DNA of 64,000 nt, from NCBI RefSeq assembly GCF_030019515.1, contig NZ_JASEEQ010000003.1, forward strand, positions 124,001-188,000, in the 5' to 3' direction. This stretch comes from Nocardioides sp. (GTDB lineage Bacteria > Actinomycetota > Actinomycetes > Propionibacteriales > Nocardioidaceae). This document shows positions 24,043 through 34,433 of the stretch, piece by piece. Below the pieces are notes generated by a model that was given only the letters and a program-made list of their open reading frames with translations, had not been told where the DNA came from and ran no database searches. Both the position numbers and the translations under genes were made by a program. Within the stretch, counting starts at the first letter, position 1; the number at the start of each line of letters is the position of its first letter.

Positions 24043-24381
24043 TCAGTCGCGGTCGTCGGGGTCCTGGGGGTGCGCCATCTCGCCGAGCAGGTCGACGATC
24101 TCGTGGAGGGCCAGGTCGTGCTTCTCGGGGTCGAGTCCGGCGATCCGCTCGCGCGCCAGGTCCTCGGGGAGACGGGCGCCCAGCGCCAAGGTGTAGACGG
24201 TGTCCTCGGGCCAGAAGCCGATGTCGATCACCTCGGCGGCGTACAGCTCGCCGACCTCGGTGCGCAGCACGACCGCCTCACCGTGGTTCAGGCCACGGGT
24301 CAGGGCGGTGGAAGAGTGCGCGATGACGAGCACATGCTCGCCCGACACGCGGGCAGGGCTGTTGAGCTCGATGAACTCCAT
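24043..24381 (-). CDS. Hypothetical protein
   Basis: The product has 112 residues from the ATG at 24381, which has GAGGGAAG at proper distance. An N-terminal beta-rich part (Met-Glu-Phe-Ile-Glu-Leu-Asn-Ser ... Gly-Glu-Ala-Val-Val-Leu-Arg-Thr) is followed by an acidic helix. Cysteine is absent and no membrane segment is seen. I do not recognise a family. It lies between the sirtuin (convergent) and ideR (same strand, 169 bases upstream). Confidence 0.7.
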   Translation of the reverse strand: MEFIELNSPARVSGEHVLVIAHSSTALTRGLNHGEAVVLRTEVGELYAAEVIDIGFWPEDTVYTLALGARLPEDLARERIAGLDPEKHDLALHEIVDLLGEMAHPQDPDDRD

Positions 24382-24550
24382 TGGACTTCCCTCATGCCGT
24401 CCACCCCCGACCGACGACATCGCAGGTCCAGGCGGACCCGCTGCGGGAAAGGTATCCCGGGCCTCTCCACGTGCGGTCAACAGGACGTCCAAAGTATGTC
24501 AACACGAACCGCTGCGGCGGCCGGACCGCAAGGTAAAGAATTCCGGTCGC

Positions 24551-25237
24551 TCACAGCTTTCGCACGAAGATGTGGTCGGCGGCCTCGGGCACGATCTCGG
24601 CCGTCTCGCCGCCCGAGCCGACCAGGATGCCCTCCTCGGTGGCGATCACCGTGATGGTCTTGTCCGGCAGCGCCCCGGCCCGGCGCATCGCGCTCATCAA
24701 GATCTCGTCCTTCTGCATCTCCTCGGAGATCCGGCGCACCAGCACCCGGCCCTCGGCGGGGCCGGCGGCCTGGGAGAGCGGCTCGACGCCCTCCATGAAG
24801 TCCTCGCCGGGCGGGTGGTCGCCGAGCTCGTCCAGGCCCGGGATCGGGTTTCCGTACGGCGACTCCGTGGGGTGGTCGAGAAGCTTGATCAGGCGGCGCT
24901 CCACGGTCTCGGACATCACGTGCTCCCACCGGCAGGCCTCCTCGTGGACCAGCTCCCAGTCGAGCCCGATCACGTCGGTGAGCAGCCGTTCGGCGAGGCG
25001 GTGCTTGCGCATCACCCGGGTGGCGAGCCGCAGCCCCTCCTCGGTGAGCTGGAGGTGCCGATCACCCTCGACGGTCAGCAGCCCGTCGCGCTCCATCCGG
25101 GCGACCGTCTGGGAGACGGTGGGGCCGCTCTGGTGCAGCCGCTCGGCGATCCGGGCGCGGAGCGGGACGATGCCCTCCTCGACCAGCTCGTAGATGGTCC
25201 GGAGGTACATCTCGGTGGTGTCGATGAGATCGCTCAC
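24551..25237 (-). CDS. ideR: Iron-dependent regulator IdeR/DtxR
   Basis: The product has 228 residues from the GTG at 25237. Alignment from memory with DtxR is nearly gap-free in the first 140 residues: Thr-Thr-Glu-Met-Tyr-Leu, Gln-Ser-Gly-Pro-Thr-Val-Ser-Gln-Thr-Val-Ala-Arg-Met, and Ala-Cys-Arg-Trp-Glu-His-Val-Met. The activating metal site is intact at the same numbers as in DtxR (Met10, Cys102, Glu105, His106), and an SH3-like C-terminal domain follows. It would repress siderophore and iron-uptake genes when Fe(II) is bound. It is divergent from the photolyase gene. Confidence 0.95.
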   Translation of the reverse strand: MSDLIDTTEMYLRTIYELVEEGIVPLRARIAERLHQSGPTVSQTVARMERDGLLTVEGDRHLQLTEEGLRLATRVMRKHRLAERLLTDVIGLDWELVHEEACRWEHVMSETVERRLIKLLDHPTESPYGNPIPGLDELGDHPPGEDFMEGVEPLSQAAGPAEGRVLVRRISEEMQKDEILMSAMRRAGALPDKTITVIATEEGILVGSGGETAEIVPEAADHIFVRKL

Positions 25238-25283
25238 AGCTGCATTGTCCCCTATCGCCCCACCCCTGGCAGGGTGGACGCCG

Positions 25284-26648
25284 ATGCCGCCCTCCACGCC
25301 TGCCGTCCTGTGGTTCCGCCGCGACCTGCGGCTGGCCGACAACCCCGCGCTGGTGGAGGCGGCCGCCGACGGACCCGTGCTGCCGCTGTTCGTCCTCGAC
25401 CCCGCCCTCTGGGAGCCGGCCGGCGCCAGCCGGCGCGCCTACCTCGGCGCGTCCCTGCGGGCGCTCGACGCGTCGCTGCGCGAGCGCGGCACCCGGCTGA
25501 CGGTCGTGCGCGGCGACCCGGCGCGCCTGGTCGCGCTCGCCACCCGGGCGGTCGGTGCGACGCGCGTGCACGTGGCCGCGGACTTCAACCCTTACGGGAG
25601 CCGGCGCGACGCCGCGGTCGAGCGGGCGCTCGCCGAGGACGGGGTCGCGCTGGTGCGCACGGGCTCGCCGTACGCCGTGGCCCCGGGACGGGTCACCAAC
25701 ACCTCGGGCGATCCCTACCGGGTCTTCACCCCGTTCCAACGGGCCTGGGCCGAGCACGGGTGGCGCGGCCCGATCGAGGCGCCGGACGACGTCGCGTGGC
25801 TCGCGCTGGAGGAGGACACGACCGAGATCCCCGACCCGGCGCCGCCGGACGGGCTGACCCTTCCCGAGGCCGGCGAGGCCGCCGCGCGGCGGCGTTGGGC
25901 GGAGTTCCTGGACCGGGTCGGCGACTACGCCGAGGACCGCGACCGCCCGGCGACGGAAGGCACCTCGCGGATGTCGGCGCACCTGAAGTGGGGCGAGATC
26001 CACCCGCGCACGATGCTGGCCGACCTGGCCCGGTTGCGCACTGGCGGGGCGGCGACGTACCGCAAGGAGCTGGCCTGGCGGGAGTTCTACGCCGACGTGC
26101 TGCACGCCCGCCCCGAGACCGCGCGGGAGTACCTGCGGCCGGAGTTCGCCCGGATGCAGTACGACGAGCCCGGGGCGCAGCTCGACGCGTGGCGGCGCGG
26201 CCGCACGGGGTTCCCGGTGGTGGACGCCGGGATGCGCCAGCTGCTCGCGACCGGCTGGATGCACAACCGGGTCCGGATGATCACCGCGAGCTTCCTGGTC
26301 AAGGACCTGCACCTGGAGTGGCGGCACGGCGCCCGGCACTTCCTGCACTGGCTGGTCGACGGCGACCTGGCGTCGAACCAGCACGGCTGGCAGTGGACCG
26401 CGGGGTGCGGCACCGACGCCGCGCCGTACTTCCGGGTGTTCAACCCGACCGCGCAGGGGCGTCGATTCGACCCGCAGGGCGAGTACGTACGGCGGTGGGT
26501 GCCGGAGCTCGCGGACCCCGACGTGGTCGTCGACCCGCACGACCCGAGCCCTGGGGAGCGGCGAGCGGCCGGCTATCCCGACCCGATCGTCGACCATGCG
26601 GCCGCGCGGCGCGAGGCGCTGGACAGGTGGGAGAGGATCGGGCCATGA
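25284..26648 (+). CDS. phr: Deoxyribodipyrimidine photolyase (cryptochrome/photolyase family)
   Basis: The product has 454 residues from the ATG at 25284. The N-terminal Rossmann domain opens with Leu-Trp-Phe-Arg-Arg-Asp-Leu-Arg-Leu. The FAD-binding domain has Gly-Thr-Ser-Arg-Met-Ser-Ala-His-Leu-Lys-Trp-Gly, Trp-Arg-Glu-Phe-Tyr, Met-His-Asn-Arg-Val-Arg-Met, and Gln-His-Gly-Trp-Gln-Trp-Thr-Ala-Gly-Cys-Gly-Thr-Asp-Ala, all class I CPD photolyase motifs. It repairs UV dimers with blue light. A longer frame reaching back into ideR is a shadow. Its stop overlaps the next gene (ATGA). Confidence 0.93.
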   Translation: MPPSTPAVLWFRRDLRLADNPALVEAAADGPVLPLFVLDPALWEPAGASRRAYLGASLRALDASLRERGTRLTVVRGDPARLVALATRAVGATRVHVAADFNPYGSRRDAAVERALAEDGVALVRTGSPYAVAPGRVTNTSGDPYRVFTPFQRAWAEHGWRGPIEAPDDVAWLALEEDTTEIPDPAPPDGLTLPEAGEAAARRRWAEFLDRVGDYAEDRDRPATEGTSRMSAHLKWGEIHPRTMLADLARLRTGGAATYRKELAWREFYADVLHARPETAREYLRPEFARMQYDEPGAQLDAWRRGRTGFPVVDAGMRQLLATGWMHNRVRMITASFLVKDLHLEWRHGARHFLHWLVDGDLASNQHGWQWTAGCGTDAAPYFRVFNPTAQGRRFDPQGEYVRRWVPELADPDVVVDPHDPSPGERRAAGYPDPIVDHAAARREALDRWERIGP

Positions 26649-27400
26649 CCGACCTGCTCGTGCCGAGCCGCTTCTGTGGTCCCCCGTCCTCGGGCAACGG
26701 CGGCTGGACCGCCGGGGCGCTGGCCGGGCTGACCGGGATCGACCCCGCGGCGGGCGTCTCGGTCTCGCTGCGCAAGCCGCCGCCGCTGGACACGCCGATG
26801 CCGGTCGCGACGACCGGCGCGGTCACCGCGGCGGCGCTGGGTGAGGAGGTCGTCGCGCGGGCCGAGCCGGTGTCGCCGGGCGACCCGGCGCCGCCGCTGG
26901 CCGAGCCGGTGTCCCCGGCCGAGGCCCGCGCCGCGGAGGCGTCGTACGCCGGGCTGACCTTCCACCCGTTCCCGACCTGCTTCGCCTGCGGCGTCGGGCG
27001 GGCCGCGGGCGACGGCCTGCGGATCTTCCCCGGCCGCGTCGCCGACCAGGACGGCGTCGCCCGGGTCGCCGCGACGTGGACCCCGGACCCCAGCGTCGGC
27101 ACCAGCACGGGCACCAGCGCCGGCGCCGAGAGGCACGCGACGCTGCCGGTGACGTGGGCCGCGCTCGACTGCGTCGGCGGCTGGGCCGGCGACCTCGAGG
27201 AGCGGCTGATGGTGCTGGCCCGGATGACCGCCTGGGTCGACGCGGTCCCCCGGATCGGCGAGGAGCACGTGGTCGTCGGCCTGGCCCGCAGGGTCGAGGG
27301 CCGCAAGACGTTCACGGCCTCGACGCTGTACGACGCCGACGGCCGGGTGACCGCCCGCGCCGAGCACCTGTGGGTGGCCGTGGACCCCGCGAGCCTCTGA
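26645..27400 (+). CDS. Hypothetical protein, possible hotdog/thioesterase-like fold
   Basis: The product has 251 residues, coupled to the photolyase gene by an ATGA overlap. An N-terminal part starts Ser-Arg-Phe-Cys-Gly-Pro-Pro-Ser-Ser-Gly-Asn-Gly-Gly-Trp. The middle contains Phe-Pro-Thr-Cys-Phe-Ala-Cys-Gly, and the C-terminal half (Trp-Ala-Ala-Leu-Asp-Cys-Val-Gly-Gly-Trp, Val-Gly-Leu-Ala-Arg-Arg-Val-Glu-Gly-Arg-Lys) resembles a hotdog domain. No catalytic residues can be assigned. The coupling with the photolyase is probably fortuitous operon packing. Confidence 0.7.
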   Translation: MTDLLVPSRFCGPPSSGNGGWTAGALAGLTGIDPAAGVSVSLRKPPPLDTPMPVATTGAVTAAALGEEVVARAEPVSPGDPAPPLAEPVSPAEARAAEASYAGLTFHPFPTCFACGVGRAAGDGLRIFPGRVADQDGVARVAATWTPDPSVGTSTGTSAGAERHATLPVTWAALDCVGGWAGDLEERLMVLARMTAWVDAVPRIGEEHVVVGLARRVEGRKTFTASTLYDADGRVTARAEHLWVAVDPASL

Positions 27401-27422
27401 CCGCTCCCTTAGGATGGGCGGC

Positions 27423-29018
<1,596 letters not shown>

Positions 29019-29098
29019 GTCGGGGGCCGCTGGTCGTGCGGGTCGCCTGACCGCTTCCGCGGGCGGTGTGTGCCGGCGCGGGCCGACGGGCGGTGCAC

Positions 29099-29593
29099 TC
29101 AGTCGGACGGGTGCTCGTCCGGGTGCGAGTCCAGGGCGGCGTTGTAGCGGCGCAGCAGGTCGACGAACGAGGTGAGTTCGCCCTCGGACCAGTCGCCGAG
29201 GCGCTCGTCGAGCCAGCGGCGCCGCTCGTCCGCAACCGCGGACATCCGGTCGACGGCGGTCTCCGACGCGGACACCAGCGACGCCCGGCCGTCGTCCGGG
29301 TCGGGGCTGCGGTCCACGAGGTCGAGGTCGACCAAGTGTTGGAGCTGCCGGCTGATCGCGCCCTTGTCGATGCCGAACGCCTCGGCCATCGCCGACGAGC
29401 GCTGCGCGCCGTGGGAGAGCAGCCAGGACAGCATCAGGTACGACGACGCCGGCAGCTCGGGGTGGACGGCGTGCGCCCGCTCCCTGATCACCCGCCGGAT
29501 CCGGCGGATCATCACCCCGACCTCCTGCTCGAGCCCACGGAGCTGGTCGATGCGGGGGCCGGTCACGGCCGTCGTGCTCGCCACGCTGGTCAC
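29099..29593 (-). CDS. MarR-family regulator
   Basis: The product has 164 residues. The GTG at 29593 overlaps the stop of the MFS gene (GTGA). The winged helix has Ser-Ser-Tyr-Leu-Met-Leu-Ser-Trp-Leu-Leu, then Ala-Phe-Gly-Ile-Asp-Lys-Gly-Ala-Ile-Ser-Arg-Gln-Leu-Gln-His-Leu, then the wing Asp-Pro-Asp-Asp-Gly-Arg-Ala, all MarR hallmarks. It is the second gene of the exporter operon and probably represses it, binding the palindrome at 31279. Confidence 0.9.
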   Translation of the reverse strand: MTSVASTTAVTGPRIDQLRGLEQEVGVMIRRIRRVIRERAHAVHPELPASSYLMLSWLLSHGAQRSSAMAEAFGIDKGAISRQLQHLVDLDLVDRSPDPDDGRASLVSASETAVDRMSAVADERRRWLDERLGDWSEGELTSFVDLLRRYNAALDSHPDEHPSD

Positions 29594-31254
29594 GTCCTCA
29601 CCTTCCTCACGATCGCACGGTGCAGCTCGGCCGCGACCTCGGGAGAGGCCTCCGCCTCGGCCTCGAGGTTGGACGTGCGCAGCGGCACCTCGCGGATCAG
29701 CAGGACGCACAGCAGGGCGACGAGCGCGAACGGCGTCGCCACGACGAACAGGTGCCCGAAGGAGGAGCCGAAGGCGTGCTCCCAGATGCTCTGCTCCCAG
29801 CCCGGCAGGGTCACGACGTCCGGCACCGCGTGGCTGTCGGCGGAGAACGTCGGCGGGCGCTGCGCGGCGACGTAGCCCTCGGTCACCTGGGCGGCGACCT
29901 GGTGGCTCAGCAGCGCACCGAGGGCGGAGACGCCGATCGAGCCACCCAACGAGCGGAAGAACGCGACGACGGAGCTGGCGGCGCCCATGTCCGCGAGGGT
30001 GACGTTGTTCTGGACCGAGAGCACCAGGTTCTGCATGGTCGCGCCGAGGCCGATGCCGAGGATGGCCATGAACCCGCCGATCATGACCAGGCTCGTGGTC
30101 TCGTCGATGGTGCCGAGCAGGCCCAGGCCGACGACGACGAGGAGCATGCCGCCCACCAGCCAGCGCTTCCAGACGCCGGTGTCGCTGATGATCCGGCCGC
30201 TCACGAGGCTGGAGACGAACAGGCCGCCGACCATCGCGATCGACATCAGGCCGGCCTCGGTCGGGCTCATGCCGCGCGCGGTCTGGAAGTACTGGCTCAG
30301 GTAGACCGTGGAGCCGAACATCGCGACGCCGATCATCACCGAGGCGATGGTGGCCAGCGTCGTGGTGCGGTCCCGGAACAGGCGCAGCGGGATCACCGGC
30401 TCGACCGCGACCCGGGCCTCGACGTACACCGCGGCGACCAGCATCGCCACGCCGGCGCCGACGAGTACGGCGGTGGTGCTGGACGCCCAGGCGAACTGGT
30501 TGCCGGCCAGGCTGACCCAGACGAGCAGGGTGGAGACACCACCGACCAGCAGCGTCGCGCCGAGGTAGTCGATGTGCACGGGGCGCTTCACCACCGGCAG
30601 GTGCAGGGTCTTCTGGAGCAGGAAGAACGCCGCCACCGCAATCGGCAGGCCGACGAAGAAGCAGCCCCGCCAGCCCAGGGCGGAGTCCACGATCACGCCG
30701 CCGATCAACGGGCCACTCACTGTCGCGAGCGCGAACACCGCGCCGAGGTACCCGGAGTACCGGCCGCGCTCGCGCGGCGAGATCATCGTGGCGATCACGA
30801 CCTGGACGAGGGCGGTCAGGCCGCCGACACCGAGTCCCTGGACCGCACGCGCGCCGATCAGCACCTCCATGTTCGGCGCGAAGGCGGCGATGAGGGACCC
30901 GACGATGTAGATGACCAGCGCGAGCTGGACCAGCAGCTTCTTGCTGAAGAGGTCCGAGAGCTTGCCCCAGATCGGGGTGGTCGCGGTCATCGCGAGCATC
31001 GTGGCGACCACGACCCAGGTGTAGCCGGTCTGACTGCCGTGCAGGTCGGCGACGATCCGCGGCAGCGCGTTCGTCACGACCGTGCTCGACAGCATCGCGA
31101 CGAACATCGCCAGGAGCAGGCCGCTGAGGGCCTCGAGGATCTCCCGGTGCGACATCTCCCCGGATCCCTCGACCGACGGCCCGACGGTGGAGTCCAGCGA
31201 GGGCTCGGGCGAGGACGGGGTGGGTGGGGCCTGGGACACGGGGGCTCGATTCAC
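29590..31254 (-). CDS. MFS multidrug exporter, 14-helix DHA2 (EmrB/QacA) type
   Basis: The product has 554 residues with a GTG start. A 40-residue soluble N-terminus is followed by about fourteen membrane helices. Asn-Ala-Leu-Pro-Arg-Ile in helix 1, the loop motif Gly-Lys-Leu-Ser-Asp-Leu-Phe-Ser-Lys-Lys, and motif C (Gly-Ala-Val-Phe-Ala-Leu-Ala-Thr-Val-Ser-Gly-Pro-Leu-Ile-Gly-Gly) mark proton-driven drug antiporters. The linked MarR gene suggests induction by the exported compounds. The promoter and operator are at 31279-31313. Confidence 0.92.
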   Translation of the reverse strand: MNRAPVSQAPPTPSSPEPSLDSTVGPSVEGSGEMSHREILEALSGLLLAMFVAMLSSTVVTNALPRIVADLHGSQTGYTWVVVATMLAMTATTPIWGKLSDLFSKKLLVQLALVIYIVGSLIAAFAPNMEVLIGARAVQGLGVGGLTALVQVVIATMISPRERGRYSGYLGAVFALATVSGPLIGGVIVDSALGWRGCFFVGLPIAVAAFFLLQKTLHLPVVKRPVHIDYLGATLLVGGVSTLLVWVSLAGNQFAWASSTTAVLVGAGVAMLVAAVYVEARVAVEPVIPLRLFRDRTTTLATIASVMIGVAMFGSTVYLSQYFQTARGMSPTEAGLMSIAMVGGLFVSSLVSGRIISDTGVWKRWLVGGMLLVVVGLGLLGTIDETTSLVMIGGFMAILGIGLGATMQNLVLSVQNNVTLADMGAASSVVAFFRSLGGSIGVSALGALLSHQVAAQVTEGYVAAQRPPTFSADSHAVPDVVTLPGWEQSIWEHAFGSSFGHLFVVATPFALVALLCVLLIREVPLRTSNLEAEAEASPEVAAELHRAIVRKVRT

Positions 31255-31278
31255 GACAGACAGAAGGTTGTCGCGGGC

Positions 31279-31313
31279 AACTATATTCCCGAATAGTTGA
31301 CTCTTCCAACTTT
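31279..31313 (-). promoter_or_regulatory. Promoter and palindromic operator of the MFS-MarR operon
   Basis: Read on the minus strand, TTGGAA is followed after 18 bases by TATAGT, a good housekeeping promoter ending about 26 bases before the MFS start. The -10 region is embedded in the inverted repeat AACTAT-N8-ATAGTT (31279-31298). A MarR dimer bound here would block RNA polymerase. The AT-rich patch is conspicuous in this GC-rich DNA. Confidence 0.6.
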
Positions 31314-31401
31314 CGCGTCGCAGCCGGCAGTCCGAGACCTCCGCGGGCCTGGGATCGCGAGCCGCGACCCTGCGAACGTCAGGGAGTGTCGACCGGGTCG
31401 G

Positions 31402-31644
31402 TCAGGAGGGGTCGGTGCCGTGGTCGAGCGCGCGGGCCAGGTTGGCGATCACGTCCTCGCTGGGGGACGCGGCCTGGCGGTTGGTCTCCTCGAGCTGGGC
31501 GAGCAGCTCGGCGCGGTGCACCTTGACCGAGCGGGGGGCCTCGATACCGACCCGGACGACGTCGCCACGGACCTCGAGGATCGTCACCACGACGTCCTCC
31601 CCGAGCACGACGCTCTCTCCGGCACGACGGCTCAAGACCAGCAT
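31402..31644 (-). CDS. csrA: Carbon storage/flagellin translation regulator CsrA
   Basis: The product has 80 residues from the ATG at 31644, giving the canonical start Met-Leu-Val-Leu-Ser-Arg-Arg-Ala-Gly-Glu-Ser. The RNA-binding residues Arg6 and the Val-Gly-Ile-Glu-Ala-Pro-Arg...Val-His-Arg segment (Arg near 44 in the family) are present. CsrA represses translation by binding GGA motifs in leaders. It is the last gene of the flgN-flgK-flgL-fliW-csrA unit, the same arrangement as in Bacillus, where FliW titrates CsrA. Its probable target is the flagellin leader at 36108-36152. Confidence 0.95.
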   Translation of the reverse strand: MLVLSRRAGESVVLGEDVVVTILEVRGDVVRVGIEAPRSVKVHRAELLAQLEETNRQAASPSEDVIANLARALDHGTDPS

Positions 31645-31692
31645 GGCGGTCACGCTACCTGCAGCGGCCGGGCGATGGGGCCCGACCCGGGG

Positions 31693-32118
31693 TCAGGAGA
31701 CCAGTGGCGCGGCGAGCGGCAGGTCCGCGTCGTCCAGGACGATCTGGCCACCGCGCCGCTTGGCGGGGTTCACCAGCACCGGCGCGGCGAGGTTCGCGGT
31801 GGTCGAGGCCAGCGAGGTCCCGGCGTTGAGCACGACCAGGAGCAGCACGTCGTCGGCCGAGCGGATCTCGAGCTCGTCGAGCACGTCGTCGTCCACTGCC
31901 GGGGCGTAGTCGGGGAAGAACCGGCCCGGCGGCACGACCAGGAAGCTCAGGTCGGGCTCCTCCACCGAGGTGAGGCGGCACAGGTCGCCGGCCTCGTCGA
32001 GGCGCACGAGCGCGAAGCGCCGGAGGTCGCCGAAGCCCGGCATCGGTCGCACCAGCTCGATCACGGGGAGGTCGGTCTCATCGGGAGGCATCACGGCCAT
32101 CATGGCACCGGCGGTCAT
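31693..32118 (-). CDS. fliW: Flagellar assembly factor FliW
   Basis: The product has 141 residues. The ATG at 32118 overlaps the flgL stop (ATGA). The fold elements Met-Pro-Gly-Phe-Gly-Asp-Leu-Arg-Arg-Phe-Ala-Leu, Leu-Ser-Phe-Leu-Val-Val-Pro-Pro and the C-terminal Ala-Pro-Val-Leu-Val-Asn-Pro-Ala-Lys-Arg-Arg-Gly-Gly-Gln fit FliW. FliW binds either free flagellin or CsrA: when flagellin accumulates, CsrA is released and shuts off flagellin translation. The csrA gene follows after 48 bases. Confidence 0.93.
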   Translation of the reverse strand: MTAGAMMAVMPPDETDLPVIELVRPMPGFGDLRRFALVRLDEAGDLCRLTSVEEPDLSFLVVPPGRFFPDYAPAVDDDVLDELEIRSADDVLLLVVLNAGTSLASTTANLAAPVLVNPAKRRGGQIVLDDADLPLAAPLVS

Positions 32119-33032
32119 CGCAGGAAGTCCAGCAGGCTCGGCTGCATCACCCGACCGGTCGCGGCGAGGGCGGCCTGATAGGCCACCTCCTGCAGCTGCA
32201 GGTCGACGCTCGCCTTGACGATGTCGGTGTTCTCGACCTCCGAGAGCGACGAGGTGAGCCGGAGCTCAGAGTCGCTCGCGGCCGAGCGCGCCTGCTCGAT
32301 CCGCTTGGTGCGGACACCGATGTCCGCCTGGACGTTGGTGACCTTCCTGGTGTCGGCGTCGAGAATCCCGGCGGACGCCGTGATCGCGGTGGCGTCACCC
32401 GCGCGCAACGCGGCGGAGAGCGCGGTGAGGTGGTCGAAGAGCGAGTCGCCGTCCGGGCCGAAGACGTCGGGGCCCTCGACGTCGACCCGGACCTTGGCGC
32501 CGGCGCCCACCACCCGCACGACGCCCTCGCCCGTGGTCAGGGCGCCCGGCAGGTAGGTGACGGCACCGGTGAACGGGTCCTCCGCATAGGCCGCAGTGCC
32601 CGCGGTGACTCCGCCGAAGACCGGCCGCTCGAGGTATGTCGCGTTCGATGTCGAGACGAGACCCGAGCGGATCTGGTCGACCTCGATCGCGAGCGCCTCG
32701 CGCGCCTCCGCACCCAACGAACCGGTATTGGCTCCCTGCAACGCGACCTCGTGGGCTCGCCGTACCTGGTCGGTCACGCTCGCGAGCGTGGAGTCGATCT
32801 GGTTCAGCCACCCCAGACCGTTGTCCGCGTTGCGAACGTACTGCTTCTGGTCCGCGACCGAGGACCGGAGCCGCATGGCGGACGTCGCACCGGTCGGGTC
32901 GTCGGACGGCCGGTTGATCACCCGGCCGGTGGTCAGCTGCTCCTGCACGTTCGCGAGCCGGTTCAGCCCGGCCTGCATGCCGGTGAGTGCCTGCCGGCTC
33001 ATCATGCCCTGGGTCATCCGTACGGTGCCCAT
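32115..33032 (-). CDS. flgL: Flagellar hook-associated protein 3 (FlgL)
   Basis: The product has 305 residues. N- and C-terminal helical regions resemble flagellin: Ser-Arg-Gln-Ala-Leu-Thr-Gly-Met-Gln...Asn-Arg-Leu-Ala, then Arg-Val-Ile-Asn-Arg-Pro-Ser-Asp-Asp-Pro, and at the end Asp-Ile-Val-Lys-Ala-Ser-Val-Asp-Leu. It forms the junction between hook and filament next to FlgK. The start shares one base with the flgK stop. Length is typical. Confidence 0.95.
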   Translation of the reverse strand: MGTVRMTQGMMSRQALTGMQAGLNRLANVQEQLTTGRVINRPSDDPTGATSAMRLRSSVADQKQYVRNADNGLGWLNQIDSTLASVTDQVRRAHEVALQGANTGSLGAEAREALAIEVDQIRSGLVSTSNATYLERPVFGGVTAGTAAYAEDPFTGAVTYLPGALTTGEGVVRVVGAGAKVRVDVEGPDVFGPDGDSLFDHLTALSAALRAGDATAITASAGILDADTRKVTNVQADIGVRTKRIEQARSAASDSELRLTSSLSEVENTDIVKASVDLQLQEVAYQAALAATGRVMQPSLLDFLR

Positions 33033-34432
33033 CAGCGCACCAGCCCGGTCCGGTTGATCAGGGTGTCGAGCACGGAGTCCAGGGTGGTCATCACCCGGGC
33101 GGCCGCCTCGTACGCTCGCTGGGCCGAGACCATGTTCACCGTCTCCTCGTCGAGGCTGACCCCCGTGAGCTGCTCGCGGGCGGAGTCGACCTGGTCGGTC
33201 AGCGCCTGTTGGTTCGTGGCCATCTGCCGCGCCGATGCGACCGTGCTGCCGAAGCCGTTCACCAGGCGCTGGTACTGGTCGTCGACGTCGACGGCCGCAG
33301 CCAGGGCGGTGGCGTTGTTGCCGTCCTTGACCCCGCCGGGCAGCGCGGAGACGGCCAGCTTCGAAGCATCCGCGATCACGACGCCGAAGGTGCCGAGCAC
33401 GTCCGTCGGGTCGTAGTCGAAGAGCTTGCCGCCGGCCACGCCGTTGGCGTCGTAGCCCAGTTGATGCTGGGCGTTCACGTGATCGGCAAGGTCCTTGGCG
33501 ACGGCCGCGAGTCCGGAGATGTACGACGGCAGTACGTCGTCGAGCACATTGATGGTGGCGCCGAGGTCGCCGCCGGGCGTGCCCGTCAGCGCCGTCGTCG
33601 CGCCGGTGGTGTCCGGGTCGAGGTCGAACGTGACGGGACCGCCGGTGGCCGAGCCATCGGCAGCGACACCGCCGGTCACCACCAGCTGTGCAGCCGAGTT
33701 GCCGTCGACGAGGGCCTGGCCGCCCAGCTCGACGTACATGCTCCCGTCGGCGCGGACGGTGCCCCTGGCACCGGTGAGCTCGGCCAGCCGGAGCGCGAGC
33801 GCGTCGCGCTCGTCCATGAGTGTCGTGGTGTCGGAGCCACCGCCCAGGGCCGCGGCGATGGTCCGGTTCGTGGCGGCCAGCTCGGTCGCCACCGAGTTGG
33901 CCTCGACCACCGAGGCGAGCAGGTGCGAGCGCTGGTCGGACGCCTCGTCCGAGAGGTGCGCCGCCTGGAGGCGGACGGTGTCGACGACGCTCGCCGCGGC
34001 GGAGAGCGCCTGGCTGCGGGCGGCGTCGCTGCCCGGGGCGTTGCCGAGGTCGTTGAGGGTGGCACGCAGGTCGGACAGGGCCGCAGCGACCCCCGAGGGG
34101 CCGGGCTCGGCGAGCCCGGTCTCCACCCGGGCCAGGGCCTCGGCCCGGCTGTCGAGGTAGGTCTGTCGACCGTGCTCGCGGCGCACCCGACTGTCGAGGA
34201 GCGCGTCGGTCATCCGGTCGACCCGGGCCGCCTGCACACCGCTGCCGGTCTCCAACGAACGCGACCAGACGGCCGGGGAGCTCGCGGCGCCGAGCGTCTC
34301 GCCGACCACCCGGCGACGCACGTAGCCGTCGGTGCCGACGTTCGCGACGTTGGTGCTCGCGACATCGAGGGCGACCTGCTGGTAGCGCAGGGCGGTCAGG
34401 GCGGTGTTGATCGAGGCGAACGAGCCGGCCAC
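33032..34432 (-). CDS. flgK: Flagellar hook-associated protein 1 (FlgK)
   Basis: The product has 466 residues with a GTG start one base after the flgN stop. The N-terminus Phe-Ala-Ser-Ile-Asn-Thr-Ala-Leu-Thr-Ala-Leu...Thr-Asn-Val-Ala-Asn-Val-Gly-Thr-Asp-Gly-Tyr is the rod/hook-type heptad region, and the C-terminus Glu-Glu-Thr-Val-Asn-Met-Val-Ser-Ala-Gln-Arg-Ala-Tyr-Glu-Ala-Ala-Ala-Arg is typical for FlgK. It joins the hook to the filament with FlgL. Confidence 0.95.
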   Translation of the reverse strand: MAGSFASINTALTALRYQQVALDVASTNVANVGTDGYVRRRVVGETLGAASSPAVWSRSLETGSGVQAARVDRMTDALLDSRVRREHGRQTYLDSRAEALARVETGLAEPGPSGVAAALSDLRATLNDLGNAPGSDAARSQALSAAASVVDTVRLQAAHLSDEASDQRSHLLASVVEANSVATELAATNRTIAAALGGGSDTTTLMDERDALALRLAELTGARGTVRADGSMYVELGGQALVDGNSAAQLVVTGGVAADGSATGGPVTFDLDPDTTGATTALTGTPGGDLGATINVLDDVLPSYISGLAAVAKDLADHVNAQHQLGYDANGVAGGKLFDYDPTDVLGTFGVVIADASKLAVSALPGGVKDGNNATALAAAVDVDDQYQRLVNGFGSTVASARQMATNQQALTDQVDSAREQLTGVSLDEETVNMVSAQRAYEAAARVMTTLDSVLDTLINRTGLVR

Positions 34433-34433
34433 G

